From Orthonyx spaldingii (Eukaryota > Chordata > Aves > Passeriformes > Orthonychidae): a DNA stretch of 64,000 nucleotides. The notes beneath the pieces are model-generated. The model did no database searches, was not told the origin of the DNA, and was given only the letters and a program-made list of their open reading frames with translations. The DNA lies in contig VZTJ01004376.1 of the NCBI GenBank assembly GCA_013397795.1, forward strand, positions 371,507 through 435,506, in the 5' to 3' direction. Made by a program: the position numbers and the translations under genes. This document shows positions 35,726 to 48,064 of this stretch, piece by piece (within the stretch, counting starts at the first letter, position 1; the number at the start of each line of letters is the position of its first letter).

Positions 35726-38700
35726 TTACTGCATTTGTTAGCTTTTGTTGCTGAACATCTCAAAAATGCTTTTTTCACCCTGAATATTGTTTTTGCAGCT
35801 GCAGATCAATAATTCCTTTCTCATCATCGCTGAAAAATGATGACATGTCTGTGTATTTGATCAGCTGCAAATTAGGCTCCAACTGGAAGGCACCTCTTGT
35901 ACAAGTGAGCCAGGATGGAGCAGGGAGATAATTTTGCTGTCAGACACAGCAGTGCAGACACAACGCAGAACACACCTTGTGGATCTGGATGAACAGAAAG
36001 AACGTAACTGAGGAGATCACTGGAGCACTCAGAGTAAGAGTTGTGTTCCCTGTTCTGCTGGGCAGAGGTCGGCTGCTTTCTTCATGTTTAACTGCCCAAC
36101 ACAGGTGTGGCCATGTGATATTGTCCTATTGTCCCTTTGTCATATTGCCCCAGTCACACCATGAGAATATTTAAAACAGCCTGGAACTGCTAAAAGGTAT
36201 CCTCATGCTACCTCTTTAATTAAGAATGTTATTGCATTAATACTTCTAATTTATTTCATATGATGAGATTTAAAGAATGTCTGGATTCTATTTTCACTCT
36301 CCCACCATAATTATCTTATACTTTTGTTTATGCATGACTGATATGTGTATTATAATGAAATTATTCCATAAAGTTTGTCATTATTTTCTTGGAGACAATT
36401 TGTTTTAAAAACATGTTTCAGTTAGTGAATGTCTTGTAAAAATATATTTTGTCTCATTCCTTCTTTTATTGCATAGGAAGCTGGAAAAACTCCAATGATC
36501 ACTGGTATTACTCTCTTATAAATTACTGTAATATATTTCTCGAAATTTCACACAGTGCTGACTGGGTTTGGCAGTACGAAATGGATAATGTGAATTAAGT
36601 TTAGTCTTTAAACTAATTTTCCATATATATGGAAACACTGAAAAACCTCCATTTTCAACCAGAAAACTCTTCTCATGCCTTATTCCTTAGAAGTTAATTA
36701 TTCTGAAAGGAACAACACGATGGCAAGAAAAAAAAATAGAGGAGGAGAGAAATAGGAAATGGAAAAAAATATAATTACATTTTGTAGCACTTTGGTGAAT
36801 AAAATACACATTTCAACTAAATCAATTAGATCCAACTCCATGTAATTATCCTGAATGCAACCCAACTTGAATTTAACTTGCTACAGGAACTATGCAGTTT
36901 GCCTGTTTAAAAGGATAGATTTTATCTCCAGCTAAAGGCACTTCAATTAAAATTGGAGGCTTAACCACCCAGAAGCCTGCTGGCACTGCCTTGATGGGCT
37001 GTAGTTCTAATTGGAACTCTTTGCAGTCAGTGCACAGCAAAGAACCGTGGCTGTGTTTCCAGCGATGCCCCTGTTCTCTGCAGATGCTCGTCTGAAAGGG
37101 GCTTCGTGTTGTGCTCCACAGATGGGGGGAATGAAGAACAGATCTGGATCCACCTGAACCACGGAGTTGGTTCATTCTGCTTTCGTGAGATTTTCATTAT
37201 GCTGTATCCTCTAAAATACTTTTCCTTCAGATATTGTTATGTCAATATTTCACTGGTGGAGCTGAAATCTCTTCTGTCCATCCAAGCAAAGGCCAGAGGG
37301 ATTGCTTATATGCTAGAACACTTTTATGTGGAGCTGACCAGCTAGAACCACCTTCAAATGAAAGATGCAGTAACTTAAGCAATTATAGTTGAATCTATTC
37401 ATATGTTTTAGAGCTTATGATAACTGATTCAATGTATTTGTAGCTGACAGAGTCTGTAAGAAATATCATCAACACCATTATTAGTATTTGGTTATTGTTA
37501 AACAACCTCTTTGTTAATTGTGGTTTCTTCACTTTATGTTCGTAAGTTCTTCTTCATAAGTTCTATTGCTTTTTTGAGCTCTATTTCCTTAGCATATTCC
37601 AGCTACTGAATTCAGTGTAGGAAGCTCTCATGCCCTTGTACTGGGCCAAATGTGTTTGGTTTTTTTTGCTTGGTTAGTGGTTTTTTGGTGTGGGTTTGGG
37701 GTTTTTTTTCAAAGCAAAAAACCCAGGATAGATAGTGATTAACACCAGAGAGTTCCAATTGTAGGTGAAACAATATCACAAAACGCTATTCAGTTCAACA
37801 ACTGTGGTACTTTATTAATTAGAATGGACACAGGTGACAGCTTTATTTCCCTCTATATTATTTTTTGAGGTTTTGAGCAGATTTTATGATACCACTTGTG
37901 ATTGTGATAGCCTAAATAAATTTACTACTGTTAAGCAAATATAAGTATAGTGCATATATATTTATTATATAAATATAATGTAGTGTGATATTCAGTAGAT
38001 CTGCTTACTTTTTTTTTCAAATGATGATTCTTGATCAAAAATCACTTCTAAAAATCTTGTAAGAATTTCTCAATGTTTCATTTTTGCACAGTTTGAATAT
38101 TTAATATGCAAATCAGTAGCCACAATTGGTATAAAAACGGCCCATTTGTGTGTGTGATGTTGACAGTGATTTACTTTCATCTTTTTCATATATTCTTTCA
38201 TGATTTCCAAGGTTCCAATAGTAGGCTCAGCCTCTGCTGACACACCATTTCTGCAAGCAGAATTTCTCTGTTCACTGTTGGGACTTTCAGCCAAGAAAGG
38301 ATTGACTCAGCTCAGAATGAAGCAAGTGATCTAGCAGGGCCATCGGGAACTGCCACCACTGAAAGGTGGGAGAGATGGGAAAAATAACTGAGTTTAAGAG
38401 AAAGAACGGAACATCGTAGGATGAAAGACGAGGAATATGGAAATGCACAGAGAAAGCCTTTCAAATTAAAGGGTTGTTTCAACTCTTAGTTGTAGATGAG
38501 ACACTATTTCTTTGAACTCCTTTCACTGAATCACCTTGAACATTTTCAGTAGGTTTTGGGACATTTACCAGAAGTCAAAAGGTTAAGTCTTCCACTATAT
38601 ATTTTTTAAGCAGTTTTGCTGGTTTTAAGTCTACATTCGTATCTCAAAAGATTTTTTTTTACATCAAAGGAAGAAAGACAAGTAAAAATTCTAACTGGTA

Positions 38701-41700
38701 ACTTTTTAGTGTTATACCATTTTTTCTTGTGGGTATGATCGTGGTAATTTTTTCAGTCTCACCTTTGAAGAAGAAACTACTGATGTATTTTAGGTCCTTT
38801 AAAGTCACCTAATGTAGTGTCTTTGCTTTTTTTTAGGATCTAATAATAATGAATAAGAGCAAGATTAATCCTTACAGGGAATAATGTCAAGTTTTCTTTT
38901 TTCCTTTCTGACTTCTGAAAATAGGATGTTCCTTGGAATCAATGTTTCCTTTACAAAAGAATAGGTTGCTAGGGTTTGGAATTTTAATTAAACATGACAC
39001 TCAAACTAATCATGCTCTAATACTGGTACTACTGTTTGTTGATTTTCTACAGCAATGTCCTTTGGAAAAAATAACAAAAATACAAATAGCAAGGATACTT
39101 AAAGATAGTTTGTTTACATGTTCATTTCCACAGTTGGTGCATATATGTTTTAGCCATTTCTCTCCTTCACAGTATGTCACCTGCACATATTCACACCTCA
39201 CCCTTCTTAGACTGCTGTGTCAGGAACAGCTGCATGGTCTGACTACACCTGACATCAGGTGAAACTCAGGCAGTACCTTGGAATGATTCCTAATTTCCTA
39301 CCTTTTCCCCCAAAAGCACAGTGTATGGTGAATCGCCCACACTGGTTTGCATCCCTTGTATTCTGGTAGAAAAGGTAGTAGCTACTGGGAACCTCCTTTC
39401 ACAAGACAATGCAATAATGTGCAGGATGCTGATCCTCAAAATGCAGCTTTCCATGAGTCCAGAATTGCCAGGCTAATGCTCCAGTAGGGACTGAGTTGTT
39501 TATATAAAGCCCTACCTCTGACAGGCAGGATCTCATTGTGATTAGGTGGGTTTCTAACTGATTTATCAAGCCTCATGTAGTCAGTGATCTGTCTTGGGGT
39601 AACTGCTAACAACATCAGCAACTGTGAACTGCTTAACCATCATGGTACTGAAAAATCACATAAGCAGTTAGGATTACTTTTGTATTCTCCAAGATTTGAA
39701 GATTTCTTTAATTTTAAGCAGAAAAGAGTCCCAGTGAAGACAACTGGCATTTCAGTTGACTAAAAATACAGCTATTCCTAATGGTTCTGTTGCATCACGC
39801 TTTGACCCTGAGCATGACAAATTGTTTTAGCTAGAAAACAGAAATTGTAAAAGATTCTGCATTTGTGTGGTATTCACACTGCTTATTTTTCTTCCATTGT
39901 AACAACTTTTCAATCCTATGGTAGTGTACAGGTACCTTCTCATCAACACAAAAAACCCGGTTAAAGACTTAACACATCCCTCGATGCAAAATATTTTCTG
40001 AGGAAGTCCTGTAGAATCATGGGCAATTCTGGGATATATTCTATGGAGGGCAGCATTTCTCCAAAGATCTGTTCTGTAAACTATATATGAACCTCTTTTC
40101 TACGACTGTTTAAGAGTGCTGATTTTAGTATTTTCCTTTTGTACTGTGTGTAAAAAGATTCATTATGGTTGACACTTTTTCTGCCATGCATTTTTTGCCT
40201 TGCTCAGGTGCTGATAATAGACTTAGGCTTCAGTTTAGCCAAGCACGTGAGCTTGACTTCGCTGTGGTGAACTGTGCATACATAACTTTGCTAGATAAGG
40301 CACTCAGCGTGACGAAATCCATTCTCCTCAAGTTTGAACTTGCTTCATGTTTACAGAGAAAGTCCACTTTAACAATTTTCTGAGACCCAAGCCCTTGAGA
40401 ATGTAGGATCTTTCATGTTGCTATCACTTAACATGCCATGGATAGTGTCATATCTGTTAAATATGTGATAGTTACACCATTTCTGTTTCTAGCCAAACTT
40501 TTCTCAGAAATACAGCTTCCAACCTGATACTAAGCTGGGTAAAATCACTGAAGACTTTATGCACAGGCTCAGAAAGACATTGATTGCTTGGCTAATGACA
40601 TATTGAGCAATCTGTTCTTCAAGCAGAGATGGACACTGTTAGTAAGACTTAGAAGTAAACCAGGAGTTTTGGCAGTAATAGAAAATTGCAATAATCATAA
40701 CTACGTCATAATGTTAACTTTTGTTTTAATTCTTAAATTAGACATTGTTTAAAAAGTCAGCACTTTGGAACAACATTGTTTTCTTAACTTCTTTCAGCAT
40801 ACATCTAAATGCTAACATTTTGTTATTAGAAAACCATCCCAAAACATGAATGATCTATTAGGGAAACTGAGCAACCCCTGTCCTTATGTAAGAAATCAAA
40901 TATTCTTCATAAAGCAATCTAGAGAAAGAAGGCCATGGAATAAGGCTATCCATAATGTATAATACGTGTTTATGTGTATAAATAGGAAGTTGTTCTGTCA
41001 GTAGAACTATAAGCACATAAATTCTATAAAGACAAGAGAAACAACAAACTCCTGAGCTGGATTTGCATATTTTGCAATCTTGCAATGTATATCTCTGCTT
41101 CTTCTGTAATTGATTTGAAGCTGCTACAGCAGCATTAAAGTGTCAGAGACTTCAATTTATATACCACTCTGCCCAAATCCATAGTCCAGTCATAGAAAGG
41201 GAGCTATTCACAGTCACAGCATGAGTTATTCTTTATTTTTGCTTGAAAATACCTTGCAAATAAATGCTTTATGGTTCTCAAATCCTCATGTTAATTATGG
41301 ATAGGAAAACTCTTTAGACAAGAAAAGCCTGAGATGTGCAGACAAACAAGGTTCTCTTGAGGATGCTGAGTGTGCACTATGGTCACTGACCTGTCACTGC
41401 TGATTTACCTTTGGATCACCTTAATGTTCCTGTAGCAGCAGGAAATATATCTTCCATGGGATGCTGTCAAGCTCAGAGATGTTGGTACCTTTCAAGTTTA
41501 ATAACAACATGGTTTCTCATTCATCTAAAAAAACTGGGTTCTGATTTGTGGCTTTCAAATACCTGATGCAAATTTTCAAAAGCCTTCCAGAAATGACTGG
41601 GTTTGTTAACAAATTATGGTATGTGGCAATCAGATCCACAAGTCACAGTTTAACCAAACAGTCTATGATTTAACCACAGGGAATATTTCCACATCCAGAA

Positions 41701-44700
41701 AAATATTTTTGAGGGAAAATTATGTAATTTACTTGACAAATTTTCACTTAGGAATGAAGACAAACGTGGCTTCAAATTTGTTTATTTTGTTCTAGGAATC
41801 TCATTATTGAGACTTAGTTTACACCTTTTTGGTTAAATACTGAACTATGCGAACACTTGTTTTTATGTGTAGCTGATAATATAATGGAGGTTTAGGCAGT
41901 TACCTTTCCCTTAACCATTGGGTTACTGAAGAACTGGACACAACAAAGGTTTCTATTTGTTTTTGTTTGTTCATTTCAGAGTATTAATAGGAAATTAAAT
42001 GCAACTGGAGAAACTCAATGAGGAGAACCAATGGATATTTCCTTGCAAGCTGTGATTTTTTTCTCACCATGCTAGGAGAAAAGGAAGAATTATTTCCCAT
42101 AGCTGGGATGATTTTTGTAACTTTGGAAATGAGAGATTTCGTAATGAGAGGTGTCATTCTGGAGAAATTGCCACTGCTGATATCATGGGGGACAAGAGGG
42201 AATGTGGAGATTTCATTTCCACTCAAAATGTTAGTCTAGTTCACCCACACTGGAAAACAGCATTATTGAAAGATTGGTCTAGAGAAAGAAAGTAGGTGAG
42301 ATTTGTAAGTGAGCGTTCTGGCAAAGTGAGACCCTTTCAGCAGGCCTGCAATTTACTTGCAGATGAGATGGAAAAATGAGGGAAGGGAAGAGTAATGAAC
42401 TAGTAACAGTCAGGTTTTGATTATTAATCCTAACTCAATATGACTTCTTATTTGCATGTTTTTAAAACGGACTAAAGCATTAAAAGCAAGTTTCTCATGC
42501 ATTTTAACTTGCTGAAAAACTAGATACCAGACTTCTTTAATAACTTATTTGGAGAACTTCCTTGGGTTTTGTGTTCTATTTGTTTTGACAGTTTTATTGC
42601 TTGCTTTCTACTGAAGAGAAAGCAGCCTACGCCACATTAAAGGGAAAATATTGCAAATGACAACAGCCCCTGGAAGTTACAGCCACAAATTAGATGACAA
42701 AGGTTCCTGGGACATGAACACAATTAATTTAATTCCAAAACAGTGTCACAAAAATTTCTTTTAGATTCACTTAAATCTGTTGGAAAAATGAATGGATGTT
42801 ATCATGCATTTACCAGTTTTAAAGCTTTTGTTGCTCTTGTGGAATAGAAAGCATATTTTTCAAAAAGTCAAATAAAAATCTTTGATTTTCAGGAGTACTA
42901 TGTATTTTAGTGGGAACTTCAAATGTTAAATTCCTGCTTCTGAATTCTTGTGGGAATCAATTCTGCATAAATTTGAAGTCAGAAGGCATAGCAATGAACT
43001 GTATAAAGCTGCTACTGATGGGCCACTGTGATGGAATTAGTAATTTCTAATTTAAAAATTAAATTAGTAGCCACATACCTTTTCTAGGTTGTATGTAAAA
43101 TACCTATATCAAAACACTTGGCTGTTATATTTCTCTGGAGGAGAAAGAACAGCATCTGTGGCAGCTGGATCTTGCTGCTTTTGGATGGTGAAATAGTAAT
43201 TAAAGTTAGTAGATAAATAGAAAAGTATAAACAGTTAAATTTATTATATGGAGTTAGTTTGTATTCTGTCCAAAAAACCATGCAGAACTAAATAAATAAA
43301 AGTATAACCAGATGAAGGAAAATAACAAGTATGCATATTATTGCAAATTATCTGGCTTTAGACTACAGATTGCAGACTAAAAGCTGCTTTAGAACTCAAA
43401 GGAAACAAATCAGAATCTCAGGGTGGTAGTGTGTTGGTCAATTTACTATTAAACAATTTTATATTTTTTGACAGCTGCCCACAAACAGAAAGAAGCTAAT
43501 ACATAAGGAGAAATAAATCACAGTAGAAAAGAAGATTAAAAAACCAGATTAGATTGTCTTTTGAAATTTCAAGGTTGTTCCATTCTCAGATATAAGGTAT
43601 TGGAAAAAGAAGGAAAAGGAGATATGGCTCTTGGTCCCAAATATTATTAGAAAATAGTCCCAGTTTAGGAGGGAAGGCATTCAGTGGTGTTTGACCCCAC
43701 CCCAACCACTCAGTGGAGCATCTCTTTCCTCAGCCATCACTCACACCATTCCCAAAGATTAATCATTTCTGCAGAATAGTGACAACAGAAGACATTAGGA
43801 GATCCACATAGAAAATAACTGGAGTTGCTGTCAAGCATTTGAGACTGCATGAAATCACTTGCACATATTTTGTTCTACTTTTTTTCCAGAATCTTGGGGA
43901 CCTCGGACGGCACAGAGCTCCAGTGGAATCCAAAGAAAGCTAGGATTATTGGTATTGCTCCTTCATCACCTCTCAAAAGAGGATCATCATTTCATCCCTT
44001 GCAGAAGTGGAAGGGATAATCAGGTTTTAGAATTCAAGCATTATTGGGATATTAGGTAGATTTAAGTTAGCATAAGGGGGATTGTAATACCATAAGCTAT
44101 AGAGGTTGAGGAAACCAAGGAGATATAAAACTGTAAGCCTCCAGCTGCAGTATGAAGCGGTAAACCCAGGAAAATGCTGTCATCTGTGATGCATCAAGAA
44201 TGTAAATGAATTCATTGTAACATAAATGATAATTGAGAACTCTCACTGGTAATTTAGGATGTCTGAAAATTTTGAAATTGTGCCTGAAGCACAATGTGGA
44301 GCTCTGTGAAGTTTTTAGCTACAGTAAAGGTTGGTCTATTTTCTTAACTGTTTCTATGGGTTGTTACTGCATTGCCTGTGTTTCCTGGTATTCTTTCAGT
44401 TGTGTGTTCAGTCAAAGGCTGCCTTGTAAGGTAAAAATTACCTTTCTGTTTATGTACATGTCTTTTTATGTTCATGACTATATTAAAAATTTTCCTGTCT
44501 CACAGTGATTCAAAAGAACAAACATGCTATAATATTAAATTCGGGTTTAAGCCTATCTAGTTTATCAGCTCCCATTTTATTCACAGTATCCAAAACGTTG
44601 TAAAGGACAAAGGCTATTCACACTATTCACACTACAACTAAAATATTTGGTTACCAGTGGAATATCTTTTGGTCATCTTATTAAATCAATAATGCTTAGT

Positions 44701-45225
44701 ATCTGAACGCCAAGCAGTTTATTTTCCCCTAAAGTAAAACCTCATGGTAGAACTCAGATTAAAAATGGCCTAAAGAAAGGACTTAATCTGATTAGGAGAT
44801 GACAACTCCATCCCATATCAATTTGCAGGAGTCAGAAGTGGTTAGTTATATCAGTTTTCCTTGGTTATTACATTCAGTCTTGAATAAATGAGGGGGAAAG
44901 TCTGTCTGTGCTCCTCACATGCAGTCATTTAATTCACTGTTCTTTTCTGGCAAATCTCATTCATAGTGCTCCTTTGAAATATGATTGGTGATGCCAATTA
45001 CCACAGGCATATTGGCTGAACAGAATATATTTCATTTTATTAGAGAAAAAGACATCAATGGAATCTGCTGTAATTTCTGTGTCCCTTCCTATTCAATTCC
45101 TGTTTATTTTTTATTTCGGAGGATAAGCATGCATCCTCTGCTCCCACTCAGTTTCTCGTTATTTCTCCATTAAGTCAAATTACAATATAATTCAAGAATA
45201 TCCAAATTGATGAAAGATGGTATTG

Positions 45226-45247
45226 CTTTAGCTTTTAAAAGCTAAAG
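45226..45247. repeat. Perfect 22-bp palindrome
   Basis: The half-site CTTTAGCTTTT is followed directly by its exact complement. It is AT-rich and could be a binding site or chance. Confidence 0.65.
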
Positions 45248-46186
45248 AGTCATGGAATAGCAGCTTCCCTCATCTATAACTTAGTTGTACCAGTTATTCA
45301 ATTCAATTGAAGACAATATAAATGTAGGAGTTTAGAAACCAACAACCAAACTGATAAATTGCCTACGCTAAGGATATTTTTTCATGAAAATGTCAATAAT
45401 CTCAGAAATAAGCTTTAGAGGAGAACAGAAAATTCGAATTAAAACCAGGGAGTTCATTGACATAAGCCAAATTATCATTTAAGACTGAGTTTGTTAAAAG
45501 AAGAGAGTTTTATATGAAAGTCTTGCTGATATTTTAAATTTAGCTGAAGTCCTGGCTTCAAAAGGGTTTGGATTTTACCCACAATGTACAGCTATATCCA
45601 TTCTTTCTCAATAACAGCCATTGGCCATCTGGCAAGAGCTGGAAACCTGTTCATTTATTTTGTGGGGTACATCTGATTAATTACCTCCTCTGCTCATTTT
45701 CCTGAAGAAATCAACAGAACTATGCTGTTCTCTATCTTGTCCCAGGGCTTGTGCACTTCATCCTGGTGTACAAAGAGCCTTAGCAGGCTCCTGCATGCTG
45801 AGCTGAAAGAGGCACTTATGTAGCAGATAAAATAAAGAACATATCAAGTTAATCGTTGGGTGTTCTGCTACAGCAATTTAAAATAGAGCATTAACTTAAA
45901 ATCTCTAAGTACTATAAATTTTAAAAAAATTAAATCCTTGTGTATAATGCTAGAACAGAGCAGTGATTTCAAGAGCAGCCATATGTGACTCCTGACAACA
46001 TGGGTGACCCTATTGCCCAGGCCTCAGACCCATGCATTAAATGCAGCAATAACTCAGCCAAAATCAAAGATGGTACTTCATTCTGATGCTCACACAAACA
46101 ATTGACCTTTGCTGCTGCACTTTTGTTATGTTTTGAAACGCTCACACCACAACGAGGGAGGTGAGGATTTTCCTTCAAAACTCCTC

Positions 46187-46212
46187 AAAAAAAAAAAAAA
46201 AAAAAAAAAAAA
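46187..46212 (+). repeat. A26 homopolymer tract
   Basis: An uninterrupted run of 26 A is followed by AGAAAAAAGAAG. No gene-like sequence or polyadenylation signal sits directly upstream, so I do not read it as a retrocopy tail. Confidence 0.8.
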
Positions 46213-47446
46213 GAAAAAAGAAGATGAAGTATAACAATAAGGCAATGTAAAAGACGGAGGTGGTCAAAATGCCAGAAAAGAGGACAAACTTGTGAAGTCC
46301 CTTGATTTACAAGGGAGGCCCAGAGCTACAAATACTTGTTCTACTTCACTGGACACAGAGCAATCTGCTGGTCCAGGATAGATTTATCCTGCAGCCTCAG
46401 CCAGCCAAGTCCCACTCACTTTCCAATACAACTCCTTGGGAACTCACCAGCACTTGAGAACTGCAGCTAGACCTCATCTACCCGGTGGAAGAAGAATTCA
46501 ACTGGTTTGTTTTGTTTTATTTACTTGCAGCAGGCAGCTTCAATTTATCACAGCCTATTTTTATGCATCATGTGGATGAATCCTGCCTATAATATAAAAT
46601 AATCAGAAAATGTATACATTTTCTAACTGTTTAAAATATGATCTTGCTACTTAAGGGTCTCCTTTAACTTTTAATATATTACATTTCAGCAAATATATAA
46701 AAAAAGTGTTTTATAACAATGAAAATAAATATGAATACACTATTACAGTTTGACTTAAAACTCCCTGAAGCAGGATGGAAAGGTACAAGCCCTGGTATAC
46801 AATATTTTTATATTTAAGTTAAATATAAAAAGCTTTTTTTATCACCTGTGTAGTATCAGATGTCATAAGCAATAGAAGACCCTCACTGAACAAACACATG
46901 TCTTTGCAAATAGAAACAATTTCACCTATAAGGAGAAATTTTGCTAGAGATATCTTGATAAAAGGGAGAACTGAAAGCTGTAAGACTGCTGTAAATCCAA
47001 AGCAGCAAGATGTTATTAGACACAGTGATACAAATAGAATGACCCTGGAAAAAGTATACTGGCAAGAGAGTTTTGGAATATTCTCTAACAAAACTAGACT
47101 TCATAGTCTAAAGCTTACAGTCTCTATAGTTCCTTTTGCTGTGGATTCCAGGGAACAGGACTGCATGATTACTCTAGAAAAAAAAAATTACACTTATTGC
47201 AAAATAAGTTTATGTATGTGTCATTTAATACATATAGTGCATTATTTTTGCATTGCATAGCTAGTCGTTTCAGCAAGTCATTTCTGTGCAGCACTTGAAC
47301 TTCTTGCAGCTGCCAGGATGTGCCTGGGGTCAGCTACAAGCAAGAACAGAGTGCTGAGAGCTTGGCAATCCGTATGAACTGGAGAGCTGTAGGCAAGGTT
47401 ACTGCATTTGAAGAGCAGCACCAATACTTCAGTTCTGTCCACGTGC

Positions 47447-48064
47447 CAAGTTTTAACCCCAGCTGACAATGGGAAGGACCAGGCATCCACTCACTCACTC
47501 ACTCACTCACTCACTCACTCACTCACTCACTCACTCACTCACTCACACCACATTGGGATGGGGGAGAGAACTTGCAAAGTGAGAAAACTCCGGGGCTGAG
47601 ACAAAGATGATTCAATGGGGAAAGCAAAAGCCACGCCCAGGAGCAAAGTAAGGAATTCATTCTCCAGGTCCCATGGCAGGCAGGTGCTCAGCCATCCGCA
47701 GGGAAGCAGAGCTCCATCACACCTAACAGTGACTTGGGGAGGTACCATCACTCTGACCATCCCCTTCTTCCTCCTTCTTTCCCCACCTCTCCTTGCTCAG
47801 CATGAGGCCATATGGTCTGGGACATCCCTTGGATGAGCTGGGATCACCTGTCCTGGCTGTGCCCCCTCCCAGCTCCCTGTGTCCCCCAACCTCCTCTCAG
47901 GTGGGGTGGGGTGAGAGGCAGGAAAGGCCATGGCTCTGTGTAAGTGCTGCTCAGCAATAACGAAAACATCCCTACTCAAACACTATTTCCAGCAAAATTC
48001 CAAAACACAGCCCTGTCTGAGGTACTAAGGGAAAAACAACTCTACCACAGCCCCAAACAACACA
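47447..48064 (-). mobile_element. Older solo LTR of an avian endogenous retrovirus
   Basis: Read on the minus strand it starts TGTGTTGTTTGGGGC and runs through GATGTTTTCGTTATTGCTGA, GCTTACACAGAG-like and CCATATGGCCTCATGCTGAG blocks to a U5-like end with CTCTCCCCCATCCCA. I recall these blocks from a very common avian LTR family, probably ERV-L related, though the family name cannot be checked here. The 3' terminus, at the left, is degraded (CAAGTTTTAACCCC where TGTGGGTTGACCCC would be expected). The usual TATAAA after the ATATGG...CATGCTCAGC region appears lost. No clear target-site duplication or internal sequence is visible, consistent with greater age than the pair at 2630 and 34224. A (CACT)n microsatellite has grown inside it. 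Confidence 0.85.
47488..47546 (+). repeat. (CACT)n microsatellite inside an LTR
   Basis: There are about 14.75 uninterrupted copies of a tetranucleotide over 59 bp. The LTR family normally carries a short CTCGCTCACTCCC-like stretch at this point, so the array probably arose by slippage from it. A perfect array of this length is likely length-variable between individuals. Confidence 0.92.

Larger units (their letters stand above)
34843..47446. other. Long unique AT-rich non-coding stretch
   Basis: I find no gene and no recognisable interspersed repeat in about 12.6 kb. It holds a 34-bp tandem duplication (35664), a perfect palindrome (45226) and an A26 tract (46187). A plus-strand open frame after a good acceptor-like TTCTCTGCAG (37083) runs to 37345 but has no known motif. 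G/T-rich simple sequence lies at about 37661-37715. Confidence 0.5.

Noticed and set aside
46187..46212. Poly(A) tail of a processed pseudogene
   Set aside because: No polyadenylation signal, exon-like sequence or flanking duplication is visible around the A-run.
47408..47599. Open frame with SLTH repeats
   Set aside because: It is simply the translation of the (CACT)n microsatellite and LTR sequence.
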